Shown here piece after piece: positions 1 through 5,687 of a DNA stretch of 5,687 nucleotides. The translations under genes and the position numbers were made by a program. This DNA is from Acidocella sp. (GTDB lineage Bacteria > Pseudomonadota > Alphaproteobacteria > Acetobacterales > Acetobacteraceae), in assembly GCA_028687415.1 (NCBI GenBank), contig JAQUAC010000160.1:1-5687 (forward strand). Direction: 5' to 3'. The notes below the pieces were generated by a model. The model saw only the letters and a program-made list of their open reading frames with translations. It made no database searches and was not told the DNA's origin. How positions within the stretch are numbered: the first letter of the stretch is position 1; each line of letters starts with the position of its first letter.

Positions 1-374
1 GGCAGTTCACGCATATACCCCGTCGGCGCACCCACCAGCCCGCAAAGCTGGGCAAAACTCCAATGGGTCGGCACCACCGGCCGCTCCTGTCCTGGCACAA
101 TCAGTGCCAGCCGATCGCCATCGTCACGCCGCGCCTCCACCCGGATGGCTCGGCTCTCCACGGTCCGCGCCTCAGCCCTCTCCGCACGGGCCCTCACCGC
201 GTCATACAACTCCGGCAGCGACAGAAACCGCTCATCGTCGGGCCGCGAAAACCATTCCGACGACACCCGCCCCAGCCGCTCACCCCGGCTGACATCGACC
301 TTAAAACCCGCCAACCCAGCCCGGCCAGCGTTCGCCCCTACAACCGCCACCGCGGTAGACGTATTGATATCCAT
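1..374 (-). CDS. DUF932-family protein, N-terminal part (runs off left edge)
   Basis: The minus strand reads open from ATG at 374 down to base 1, giving 124 codons of a longer protein. It begins MDINTSTAVAVVGANAG, followed by VSRGERLGRVSSEWFSRPDDERFL at about residues 27-50. A charged Arg/Glu-rich stretch follows (about 57-85), then PTHWSFAQLCGLVGAPTGYMREL near the cut end. From memory, this SSEWFSRPDDERF ... THWSFxQL ... LVGAP pattern is typical of alphaproteobacterial DUF932 proteins, which are common on plasmids and in phage-like regions. Their molecular role is not established. The start is supported by GGAG seven bases upstream. The gene is transcribed away from the metal-type two-component system and shares no operon with it. 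There is no signal peptide or membrane segment in the visible part, so a cytoplasmic location is inferred. The family assignment is from recognition of sequence and was not searched. Confidence 0.8.
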   Translation of the reverse strand, partial: MDINTSTAVAVVGANAGRAGLAGFKVDVSRGERLGRVSSEWFSRPDDERFLSLPELYDAVRARAERAEARTVESRAIRVEARRDDGDRLALIVPGQERPVVPTHWSFAQLCGLVGAPTGYMREL

Positions 375-381
375 GGCACTT

Positions 382-385
382 CTCC
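382..385 (-). promoter_or_regulatory. Ribosome binding site of the DUF932 gene
   Basis: On the minus strand GGAG stands seven bases before the ATG at 374, which fixes that start. Its first G is the last base of the inner arm of the inverted repeat at 385-430, so an RNA hairpin there would abut and could partly mask the site. Confidence 0.7.
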
Positions 386-430
386 ATGACAGGCGCCGGA
401 AGCCTCTCCTCCGGACTAAAACCTGTCATG
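385..430 (-). repeat. Nested inverted repeat in the DUF932 leader
   Basis: CATGACAGG at 385-393 and CCTGTCATG at 422-430 are a perfect 9-bp inverted repeat with a 28-base spacer. Inside the spacer, CCGGA at 396-400 and TCCGG at 410-414 form a second, 5-bp pair with a 9-base loop. The structure lies between the candidate minus-strand promoter (493-521) and the DUF932 start, and its near arm touches the GGAG ribosome binding site. It could be an RNA hairpin controlling translation or a DNA operator. Either role is inference; only the symmetry is seen. Confidence 0.6.
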
Positions 431-492
431 AAGCGCCCAGCCCAACTTTTACTCTCTGGCCCGGAACCGAGACAAAAGTGGATGGAAACCTG

Positions 493-521
493 TTTATCCG
501 GGCTCACAAGTTTTTTATCAA
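493..521 (-). promoter_or_regulatory. Candidate sigma70-type promoter for the DUF932 gene
   Basis: On the minus strand TTGATA (plus positions 521-516, 5 of 6 to TTGACA) is followed after 17 bases by GATAAA (498-493, 4 of 6 to TATAAT). Transcription would start near 487 and leave a leader of about 110 bases that contains the inverted repeat at 385-430. This is a pattern match only. Confidence 0.4.
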
Positions 522-665
522 AAAGCTTCGACTTGAACTATGGCCGGTGGTGCTTGCTGGTTTCATCAGCGCAGTGGTGACCAAACAGACGGAAGACGAA
601 ACACGCGTGAAGCCGGCCAGAACGAGCGCCACAGCAATGGATTCTCAAGCCAGAAGGGGCCATCG

Positions 666-695
666 TTGGCCTGTTTACGTTGCCCGGTCTATGAT
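666..695 (+). promoter_or_regulatory. Candidate promoter of the two-component operon
   Basis: TTGGCC at 666-671 and TATGAT at 690-695 (5 of 6 to TATAAT) are separated by 18 bases. Transcription would begin near 702, some 23 bases before the response regulator start at 725. The -10 box occupies the spacer of the inverted repeat at 684-702, which is consistent with a regulated promoter. Confidence 0.4.
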
Positions 696-702
696 TGACC
701 GG
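684..702. repeat. Inverted repeat flanking the -10 box, possible operator
   Basis: CCGGTC (684-689) and GACCGG (697-702) form a perfect 6-bp inverted repeat around the 7-base spacer TATGATT, which contains the candidate -10 TATGAT. A protein dimer bound here would cover the -10 region. The arms do not resemble the CusR-like box at 2805-2823, so if it is an operator it probably serves another protein. A 6-bp repeat in GC-rich DNA can also arise by chance. Confidence 0.35.
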
Positions 703-724
703 CGGGCTTTATAAAAGAACGGAC

Positions 725-1396
725 ATGCAGCTTCTACTGGCCGAAGACGAACAGAAAACGGTTGATTACCTCACCAAGGGGCTGCGTGAGGATGGCCATG
801 CCGTGGACACGGTGGGTAACGGTACGGACGCGCTAGACTTGGCACTGCGCCATGAATTCGACGTCATCGTCCTCGATGTCATGCTGCCAGGCCTGGATGG
901 CTGGCAAGTGCTGACCCGCCTGCGTGCCGCCGGCCGCGCCACGCCGGTTCTGTTCCTGACCGCACGGGATCATGTGGAGGACCGCGTGCGCGGGTTTGAC
1001 CTCGGTGCCAATGATTATCTAATTAAACCCTTTGCCTTCGCGGAATTGTTGGCAAGGCTGCGTAATCTGGCACGTCAGCCCAAGGCCGCGCGAGACAGCA
1101 GCGTTGTCGCGGTGAGCGATCTTGAGATCGACACCCTACGCCACCGTGTCTGCCGGGCGGGGCAGGAATTGCAGCTCACCGCCAAGGAGTATGCGCTGCT
1201 ACTTCTGCTGGCGCGCAACAAGGGGCGGGTTTTGTCGCGCACAATGATCGCGGAGGCAATTTGGGGCCTGTTCCACGACCAGCAATCCAACGCCGTGGAT
1301 GCGCTGGTGCGCCGCCTGCGCGCCAAGCTGGACACCCCCTTCGAGACCGCCCTGCTGCACACGATCCGCGGCACTGGTTATGTTCTGGAGTCATGA
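725..1396 (+). CDS. Heavy-metal-type response regulator, OmpR/PhoB family
   Basis: A 223-residue cytoplasmic transcription factor that should be phosphorylated by the adjacent kinase and then bind DNA. The receiver domain is at about 1-115: acidic pocket E7-D8, phospho-acceptor D51 in VIVLDVMLPGLDGW, conserved T79 in LFLTARD, K101 in LIKPFAF. A winged-helix effector domain is at about 127-222, with LTAKEYALL, SNAVDALVRRLRAKLD and the C-terminal HTIRGTGYVLE. The DVMLPGLDGWxVL, KPFAFxELLAR and LTAKE strings, the length and the end match the CusR/CopR/CzcR group of heavy-metal regulators. I chose ATG 725 because the conserved beta-1 strand (MQLLLAEDE) starts there. The in-frame TTG at 695 would overlap the -10 box. 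The ribosome binding site is weak (A-rich AAAAGAACGGAC). Its last four bases overlap the kinase start as ATGA, so the two are translationally coupled. The inducing metal cannot be read from the sequence. Confidence 0.93.
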   Translation: MQLLLAEDEQKTVDYLTKGLREDGHAVDTVGNGTDALDLALRHEFDVIVLDVMLPGLDGWQVLTRLRAAGRATPVLFLTARDHVEDRVRGFDLGANDYLIKPFAFAELLARLRNLARQPKAARDSSVVAVSDLEIDTLRHRVCRAGQELQLTAKEYALLLLLARNKGRVLSRTMIAEAIWGLFHDQQSNAVDALVRRLRAKLDTPFETALLHTIRGTGYVLES

Positions 1397-2805
1397 AAAT
1401 CCGGCTCCGCCCAACTTCCATCAGTGGGCGACTGGCACTTCTTTACACGCTGGGCGCCCTGCTTGCGGTTGGGTTGTTCGCGCTGTTGGCCAACGGGAAG
1501 CTGGAGACGAATTTCACCGCCGCGCACAAGGATTTTCTCCAGGCCAAGGCTGCGGAATTTCAGGATGATCTGAACGAAGGCGATGGCGCGCCGAACCTAC
1601 TCATCAATGAGATTTTGAAAGAGACTGATGGCGCCCGGCTGCGCGCCTATGAGGCCAGGGTACTGGTGGCGGGGCGGCAGGTGGGCGAGACGCCGGACAT
1701 GGGCGCGCTACTGCCTGTGGCCATGTTCCCCGCCGTGCGCGGCGTACAGAGCCTGCCGCTCATCCCCTACCAGACAGGCAATAGCTCCTGGCTGCTGAGC
1801 AGCCTGCCCCTGCAAGGTGCCCAGGGGTCAGGTGGCGTGGTGCTGCAAATTGCCCTGGACATCACGCGGGACAAGGCGCTGCTGACGGATTTTCACCGCG
1901 CCCTGGCCGTGTTCTTCGTGCTGATGGTGCCGCTTTTGCTGGGGGCCGGGCGGCTGGCCGCCGCACACGCGCTGGCGCCAGTGACGCGCATCGCCAAGGT
2001 GGCGCAGAGCATCACGTCCGCGCAACTTTCCCGGCGCATCCCGCTGGACCCGCCCTGGCCACGCGAGCTGGCCGGGCTTGTGCAGGTCTTCAACCAGATG
2101 CTGTACAATCTGGACTCCAACTTCGGCCGCCTCTCACGCTTCTCAGCCGACATCGCCCATGAGCTGCGCACGCCACTCTCGAACCTCAATGGCAGCCTGG
2201 AAGTCTGCCTGACCCGCCCACGCAGCGGCGAGGAGTATCGCGATACGATTGCCTCAGCCCTGGAAGATTGTCAGCGCCTGACTGGGTTAATCGAGAACCT
2301 GCTTTTCCTGGCGCGCGTGGAGAACCCCAGTCACGCGCTTCGTTATGAACGTTTCGAAGCAATTGAACTTTGCGCCTGGGTGATCGCCCAATATGACGCC
2401 CAGGCGAACGCTAGAAATTTACTTATCCGCACCGAGGGTGCGGCTGCGCTTTATGCCGACACGCTGCTTTTCCGGCAGGCGGTGGGGAATGTGCTGGCCA
2501 ATGCGGTGCGCCATGCGCCGCTTGGCTCGCAGATCACGCTGAGCATTTCCGGCTCGCCCGCCAGCGGCGTGGAAATTGCCATCGCCGACCAGGGGCCGGG
2601 TATCGCGCCCGAACATCTGCCCCGGCTGTTCGATCGCTTCTACCAGACTGACCCGGCGCGCGGCCATAAAGCCGCGCAAGGCTCGGGACTGGGACTTTCC
2701 ATCGTACATTCGATTCTAGATCTGCATGGCGGACAGGTGACTATCGAGAGCGAGGTCGGCAAAGGTACGGTCGTGCGGCTACGCTTTCCGCCTCTGGAGG
2801 CGTGA
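1393..2805 (+). CDS. Heavy-metal-type sensor histidine kinase
   Basis: A 470-residue inner-membrane sensor kinase and cognate partner of the upstream regulator. Order: TM1 at about 13-33, a periplasmic sensor domain at about 34-168, TM2 at about 169-190, a HAMP linker at about 191-243, and a dimerisation domain with the H-box SADIAHELRTPLSNL (phospho-acceptor H256). The ATPase domain follows: N-box with N370 in NVLANAVRHAP, G1 motif DQGPGI at 399-404, F-box LFDRFYQTD, and G2 motif GSGLGLSI at 430-437. All catalytic motifs look intact. Architecture and length fit the CusS/CopS/CzcS group. The start is ATG 1393, inside the ATGA overlap; a longer reading from 1261 only antisense-like prefixes the protein by translating the regulator gene out of frame. 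The periplasmic domain contains no Cys, only H45 and H168 (the latter at the membrane edge) and M103 and M111, so classical soft-metal ligands are sparse. The ligand is undetermined. Confidence 0.93.
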   Translation: MKIRLRPTSISGRLALLYTLGALLAVGLFALLANGKLETNFTAAHKDFLQAKAAEFQDDLNEGDGAPNLLINEILKETDGARLRAYEARVLVAGRQVGETPDMGALLPVAMFPAVRGVQSLPLIPYQTGNSSWLLSSLPLQGAQGSGGVVLQIALDITRDKALLTDFHRALAVFFVLMVPLLLGAGRLAAAHALAPVTRIAKVAQSITSAQLSRRIPLDPPWPRELAGLVQVFNQMLYNLDSNFGRLSRFSADIAHELRTPLSNLNGSLEVCLTRPRSGEEYRDTIASALEDCQRLTGLIENLLFLARVENPSHALRYERFEAIELCAWVIAQYDAQANARNLLIRTEGAAALYADTLLFRQAVGNVLANAVRHAPLGSQITLSISGSPASGVEIAIADQGPGIAPEHLPRLFDRFYQTDPARGHKAAQGSGLGLSIVHSILDLHGGQVTIESEVGKGTVVRLRFPPLEA

Positions 2806-2823
2806 AAATGATAAAATTGTCAT
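2805..2823. promoter_or_regulatory. CusR-like operator box upstream of the RND genes
   Basis: AAAATGATAAAATTGTCAT begins at the last base of the kinase stop codon. Its core ATGATAA (2808-2814), AA, TTGTCAT (2817-2823) is a 7-2-7 inverted repeat with one mismatch. From memory, the E. coli CusR box has the core ATGACAA-N2-TTGTCAT flanked by A and T tracts. The site matches that core except for one base and has the left A tract. It lies 46 bases before the adaptor start, as expected of an activator site for a pump operon. TAAAAT inside the box (2812-2817) matches a -10 at 5 of 6, but there is no good -35, so the actual promoter is not assigned. The box is AT-rich in a GC-rich setting, which argues against chance. 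Confidence 0.65.
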
Positions 2824-2860
2824 CGAATTAGCGCCGTTCTGGTGGGCTGCCTCGCCTAAT

Positions 2861-2864
2861 GGAG
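2861..2864 (+). promoter_or_regulatory. Ribosome binding site of the adaptor gene
   Basis: GGAG stands four bases before ATG 2869, a slightly short spacing. No other in-frame start with a signal-like N-terminus is available, so this site supports 2869 as the start. Confidence 0.5.
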
Positions 2865-2868
2865 CCGG

Positions 2869-3849
2869 ATGACTAGCTTATTAAGGAACGCACAACGCCC
2901 AATCTGGCTGATGCTGGCCGCTTTTGCCCTCAACGGCGAGGCGCCGCCCGGCTGGGTTACGGTCCATGCCACGCAACAGGCGCCGGTTCTCTCTGGCTTC
3001 GCCGCTGTGCAGCCCGGCACCGATGTCACCATCAATGTCTTGCAGCCCGGGATACTCACCAGCCTCTCTGTAGCACAAGGCGAGTCCGTGAAGCCGGGCC
3101 AGCTCATTGGACATCTCGGCGGGCCGGAGATCGCAGCAGCTTTGGTGGAGGCGCAAGGGGCCAGCAAAGCCGCGAATGCTACACTGGCTGCGGAACTGAG
3201 CAAACTCGCGAACCATTTTTCCACCCAAGCGGCGGTGGCGCAGGCCAGTGCCAATGCGCAGGCCGCAAAAGCCAAACTGACGGCGTTGCAAGCCGCCACA
3301 TTGCTGCAAAGCCCCGTGGCCGGGCAGATACAAAGCCTGGCCGCCGGGCCTGGGGCGGCGTAGCTGCCAGGTCAGGCGGTGGCGGTCGTGCAGCCCGATT
3401 CCGGCGCCTGGGTGAGGGCGGTTTTGTATGGTGCGCAGGCAACTACACTCGTCCCGGGCACAGCGGCGCGGTTTATTCCCGCAGATGGCCAGCCCCCCGA
3501 AAGCGTGACACTGCGCGGTGTACTCAACAAGCAGGCGGATGGCGGGCTTGTCCTGGCATTTTCAGGCTTGGCGCTGCAACAGAACGAGGCGGGCACGCTC
3601 AGCCTCGCCCTGCCGCCTCGCCAGGTGTTGCTGGTGCCAAGTGAAGCGCTGGTGCTGGATGACGGGCGCTGGTGGGTGATGCAGCATGACTCCAAGGGTG
3701 ACCGCGCCGTGCAAGTGGTGCCTGGCGAGGTGCAGGGCGCGCATACCCCCATCCTCTCGGGCCTTGCCGCCGGGGACCAGGTCATCGTGCAGGATGCCGC
3801 CCTGCTCTACCATCGCGGCATCGCCGCCCTCTACCAGCCGCCCAATTAA
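2869..3849 (+). pseudogene. RND periplasmic adaptor (membrane fusion protein), interrupted by in-frame TAG
   Basis: This gene encodes the HlyD/AcrA-type adaptor that links an RND permease to an outer-membrane channel. Read through, it is 326 codons. It has a short signal-like N-terminus (RPIWLMLAAFALNGEA, cleavage perhaps near residue 25). Next come a beta-barrel edge and first lipoyl half with GILTSLSVAQGESVKPGQLI (61-80), then a short Ala/Gln-rich alpha-hairpin (about 87-146). The second lipoyl half begins QSPVAGQIQSL (147-157); the beta-barrel is at about 176-250 and the membrane-proximal domain at about 250-326, with LVPSEALVLDDGRWWVM and ILSGLAAGDQVIV. TAG at 3361-3363 replaces codon 165 inside the second lipoyl half. 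The frame is the same on both sides, so no indel is involved. A 164-residue product would lack the barrel and the permease-docking domain. Alternatives to a true pseudogene are a sequencing error, amber readthrough, or reinitiation at GTG 3379. Adaptor identity is secure; functional state is not. Confidence 0.85.
3361..3363 (+). other. In-frame amber codon inside the adaptor gene
   Basis: The reading is GGG GCG GCG TAG CTG CCA GGT, between ...AAGPGAA and LPGQAVAVVQ. The homologous stretch in adaptors is the turn before the conserved PGQ. One base change from CAG, GAG, AAG, TGG, TCG, TTG, TAC or TAT gives TAG. The regulator and kinase end in TGA and the adaptor itself in TAA, so TAG is not otherwise used as a terminator in this window (a small sample). 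Confidence 0.9.
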
Positions 3850-3852
3850 GCC

Positions 3853-5687
3853 ATGCCAGCTTCTTTTCTCCGCCTGCTCAGCCGCCCAGCCTTGTGGCTG
3901 ATGATCTATGCCGCTCTGCTCGGTTACGGGCTGTTCGCACTGTTCAACATTCCCGAAGAGGTGCTGCCCGCCTTCAATTATCCCGAGGTGAGTGTAACAC
4001 TTCATCTGCCCGGCACCACGGCCACGGATATGGAGGCAATGGCCGCCACGCCGCTCGAGGGCGTGTTGCTCGGCCTGCCCGGCGTCTCCAATATTCGCAG
4101 CACGATCAGCGATGGGCTGGTCGAGACCGATCTGCGCTTCGCCACCGGCACCAACGCAGAATTTGATCTGCAGACCGTGAACGGCGCCATCGAGCGCGCC
4201 CGTACCAGCCTGCCGCCTGGCGCGCAGCCTTTCACGCAGATCATGGGGAATGCCATCAACGAGGTGGCGGATTATGCCGTACGCTACGCCCCCGGCACAT
4301 CGCAGGCCGAGGTGGCGCGTGCCGTCGCAACAAGGCTGGTGCCCGCTTTGCGCGCCGTGCCCGGGGTGCAGCTCGTCGACACGGCAGGGCTGGGCAGCGA
4401 GGCGCTCTGGGTACAGCCCGACCTCACCGCCATGGAACAGGCCGGGGTAACAATACAGGCGCTGACCCAGGCGCTCGTAGGGCAAGCCATGCTGGTACCG
4501 GGCGGCTCTCTCAGCCTCGGCCATGACGATCTGCTTGTCACCTTCGCCAACGCCCCCAGCGTCGCCGCCCTGGCGCAAATGCCGGTAATGGGCCCACACG
4601 GGCCGATCGCGCTGGGGGCACTGGCGCGCATCCTGCACAGCACTGTGCCGGTGGGTCAGCGCGAATTGCTGGATGGCGAACCCGCCATCGCGCTCACCAT
4701 CTTCAAGCAACAGGGCGCGTCTACCCTGCCCGTCACCCAGGCACTGGCGGACGCCGTAAAAGCCGTGCCATTGCCATCCGGCGTCTCGGTACTGCGTATC
4801 TACAGCCAAGGCCATCTGGTGGGTGCCGTCAGCGCCGATCTGCGCCGTAATCTGGTCATCGGCGGGGTGCTGGCCATTGCCGGGCTGCTGGCGGTGCTGG
4901 GGGTGAGCAGCGGCGCCTGGCTGCTGGCGCTCTCCATCCCTGCTTCGCTACTGCTTGGCATAGCCGGGCTGTATGCCACCGGGCAGAGCCTCAACCTGCT
5001 CACCTTCGGCGCCATCATCGTGGCACTGGGGCTGGTGGCGGATGACGCCATCATCGTGCTGGAGAGTATCTTCCACCGCTGGGAAGCCGGCGACGATAAA
5101 TGGCCCGGCATCTGGCGGGGGGTTAGCGAAATCATGGCGCCAGACATCATCGGCACGCTCACCACGATGCTCGTCTTCGTACCGCTGCTCTTCACCGGCG
5201 GGCTGGCGGGGCTGTTCTGCGTACCCTTCGCACTGGGCATGATCTTCTCACTCGGTGCCTCGCTGCTGGTGTCGCTCACCTTGATCCCGCTGGGCCTCGG
5301 GCTACTGCCCCGCCATACCGTGCGGCCGCCGCGTACGGCCAATGCGCTGGTTATCCGGCTAATGGGCTGGAACCGCCGCCTGTTCCGTCTCGCTCTAGCC
5401 TATCCCAAACGCGCCGTGCTGGGCTGCGTGGTTCTGCTGCTACTCAGCCTGGGGGCGATGAGCCTCGTCTCGGTAAACGTGCTGCCCTTGCCGAATGAGG
5501 GCGTGCTTCTGGAATCCTTCACGCTCACCCCCGGCACCTCCCTGGCGGATACGGATGCGCTGATGCGCCGCCTCTCAGCCCGGCTGGCGCAGGACCCGGC
5601 GGTTGAGCATGTGCTGGCGCGCATCGGCTCGGCCTCCGATTCTACCTATACCGAACCCGCCTACGCGGGGGAGATCACCATCCGTCT
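3853..5687 (+). CDS. RND-family efflux permease, N-terminal part (runs off right edge)
   Basis: This is the proton-driven inner-membrane pump of the tripartite system. 611 codons are visible, of about 1000 usual. TM1 is at about 14-32, then a periplasmic porter region at about 33-333 with LPAFNYPEVSVTLHLPGTT and EGVLLGLPGVSNIRS. TM2 is at about 334-350, TM3 355-374 and TM4 382-405, the last with the proton-relay pair D397-D398 in ALGLVADDAIIVLES. TM5 is at about 428-449, TM6 455-482 and TM7 520-540. The second periplasmic half starts with LPLPNEGVLLESFTLTPGTSL (545-565). The Asp-Asp pair in GLVADDA is the drug-type (HAE) form; heavy-metal (HME) pumps typically read D-F-G-x-x-V-D-G-A. The porter segment is not close enough to either group for me to name a substrate. 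The start is ATG 3853, three bases after the adaptor stop and in the same frame. No Shine-Dalgarno is visible, so translational coupling to the adaptor is inferred. No frameshift or stop is seen. Confidence 0.93.
   Translation, partial: MPASFLRLLSRPALWLMIYAALLGYGLFALFNIPEEVLPAFNYPEVSVTLHLPGTTATDMEAMAATPLEGVLLGLPGVSNIRSTISDGLVETDLRFATGTNAEFDLQTVNGAIERARTSLPPGAQPFTQIMGNAINEVADYAVRYAPGTSQAEVARAVATRLVPALRAVPGVQLVDTAGLGSEALWVQPDLTAMEQAGVTIQALTQALVGQAMLVPGGSLSLGHDDLLVTFANAPSVAALAQMPVMGPHGPIALGALARILHSTVPVGQRELLDGEPAIALTIFKQQGASTLPVTQALADAVKAVPLPSGVSVLRIYSQGHLVGAVSADLRRNLVIGGVLAIAGLLAVLGVSSGAWLLALSIPASLLLGIAGLYATGQSLNLLTFGAIIVALGLVADDAIIVLESIFHRWEAGDDKWPGIWRGVSEIMAPDIIGTLTTMLVFVPLLFTGGLAGLFCVPFALGMIFSLGASLLVSLTLIPLGLGLLPRHTVRPPRTANALVIRLMGWNRRLFRLALAYPKRAVLGCVVLLLLSLGAMSLVSVNVLPLPNEGVLLESFTLTPGTSLADTDALMRRLSARLAQDPAVEHVLARIGSASDSTYTEPAYAGEITIR

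Larger units (their letters stand above)
375..724. other. Divergent intergenic region, no convincing gene
   Basis: This 350-base stretch separates the divergently transcribed DUF932 gene and the response regulator. It is less GC-rich than the flanking genes in places, notably a T/A run at 511-524. Open frames crossing it have no recognisable domain and extend antisense or out of frame into the DUF932 gene. It holds a candidate promoter for each direction, one 9-bp inverted repeat near the DUF932 start, and one 6-bp inverted repeat around the response-regulator -10 box. In 530-660 I see nothing recognisable. Confidence 0.7.

Noticed and set aside
445..479. ACTTTT / AAAAGT inverted repeat (445-450 and 474-479)
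   Set aside because: Only six AT-rich pairs with a 23-base spacer and no link to a promoter or gene end. Chance is a sufficient explanation.
301..507. Small 68-codon minus-strand frame overlapping the DUF932 leader and start
   Set aside because: It begins upstream of the predicted transcript start, and its second half is simply the DUF932 sequence read out of frame. The DUF932 frame has the good ribosome binding site.
145..714. Plus-strand frames through the DUF932 region and the intergenic region (also 63-389)
   Set aside because: They are opposite-strand shadows of the DUF932 coding region, and their extension past 375 shows no domain.
708..715. TTTATAAA as a -10 box for the response regulator
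   Set aside because: It would put the transcript start at or next to the ATG at 725 and has no -35 at the right distance. TATGAT at 690-695 fits better.
1261..1392. Upstream extension of the kinase by 44 codons
   Set aside because: The extra residues translate the regulator gene in a wrong frame and look unlike a kinase N-terminus. ATG 1393 in the ATGA overlap directly precedes TM1.
2809..2832. Seven-codon frame after the kinase stop (MIKLSSN)
   Set aside because: Too short to support, and it overlaps the CusR-like box, which explains the sequence better.
3562..4815. Long open frame of 417 codons on the minus strand across the adaptor and permease genes
   Set aside because: It is antisense to two clear coding regions. 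Its Gln/His/Gly/Arg-rich composition is that expected of the opposite strand of GC-rich genes, with no recognisable domain or ribosome binding site.

Overview
The window is GC-rich, densely coding bacterial DNA. The high GC, codon use and gene types suggest a proteobacterium, probably an alphaproteobacterium. An acidophilic Acetobacteraceae-like host is my guess from the style of the DUF932 gene and is not proven. The DUF932 gene at the left edge belongs to a family often carried on plasmids and in phage-like regions, so the segment may be plasmid-borne or lie in an accessory region.

Layout. Bases 1-374 hold the N-terminal part of a minus-strand DUF932-type gene that runs off the left edge. 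Bases 375-724 are a divergent intergenic region. It contains a plausible minus-strand promoter, a nested inverted repeat next to the DUF932 ribosome binding site, and a plus-strand promoter whose -10 box sits inside a second inverted repeat. Everything to the right is on the plus strand: an OmpR-family heavy-metal-type response regulator (725-1396), its membrane sensor histidine kinase (1393-2805, ATGA overlap), a 63-base gap, a periplasmic adaptor (membrane fusion protein) of an RND pump (2869-3849), and the RND inner-membrane permease (3853 to beyond the right edge).

The right-hand genes form a familiar module. The kinase senses a periplasmic signal and phosphorylates the regulator, which should switch on the pump. 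The gap between kinase and adaptor contains a near-perfect match to the CusR-type box (ATGAtAA-AA-TTGTCAT), which fits autonomous control of the pump genes by this regulator. No outer-membrane factor gene is seen.

Two things stand out. First, the adaptor gene is interrupted by an in-frame TAG at codon 165 while both halves remain in one frame and look intact. It is therefore a single-codon nonsense allele, a sequencing error, or a gene needing readthrough. Second, the regulator and kinase look heavy-metal-type, but the permease has the Asp-Asp pair of drug-type (HAE) RND pumps in TM4 rather than the D-G-A signature of heavy-metal pumps. The substrate therefore stays open. I see no RNA genes, CRISPR arrays, insertion sequences or clear terminators.
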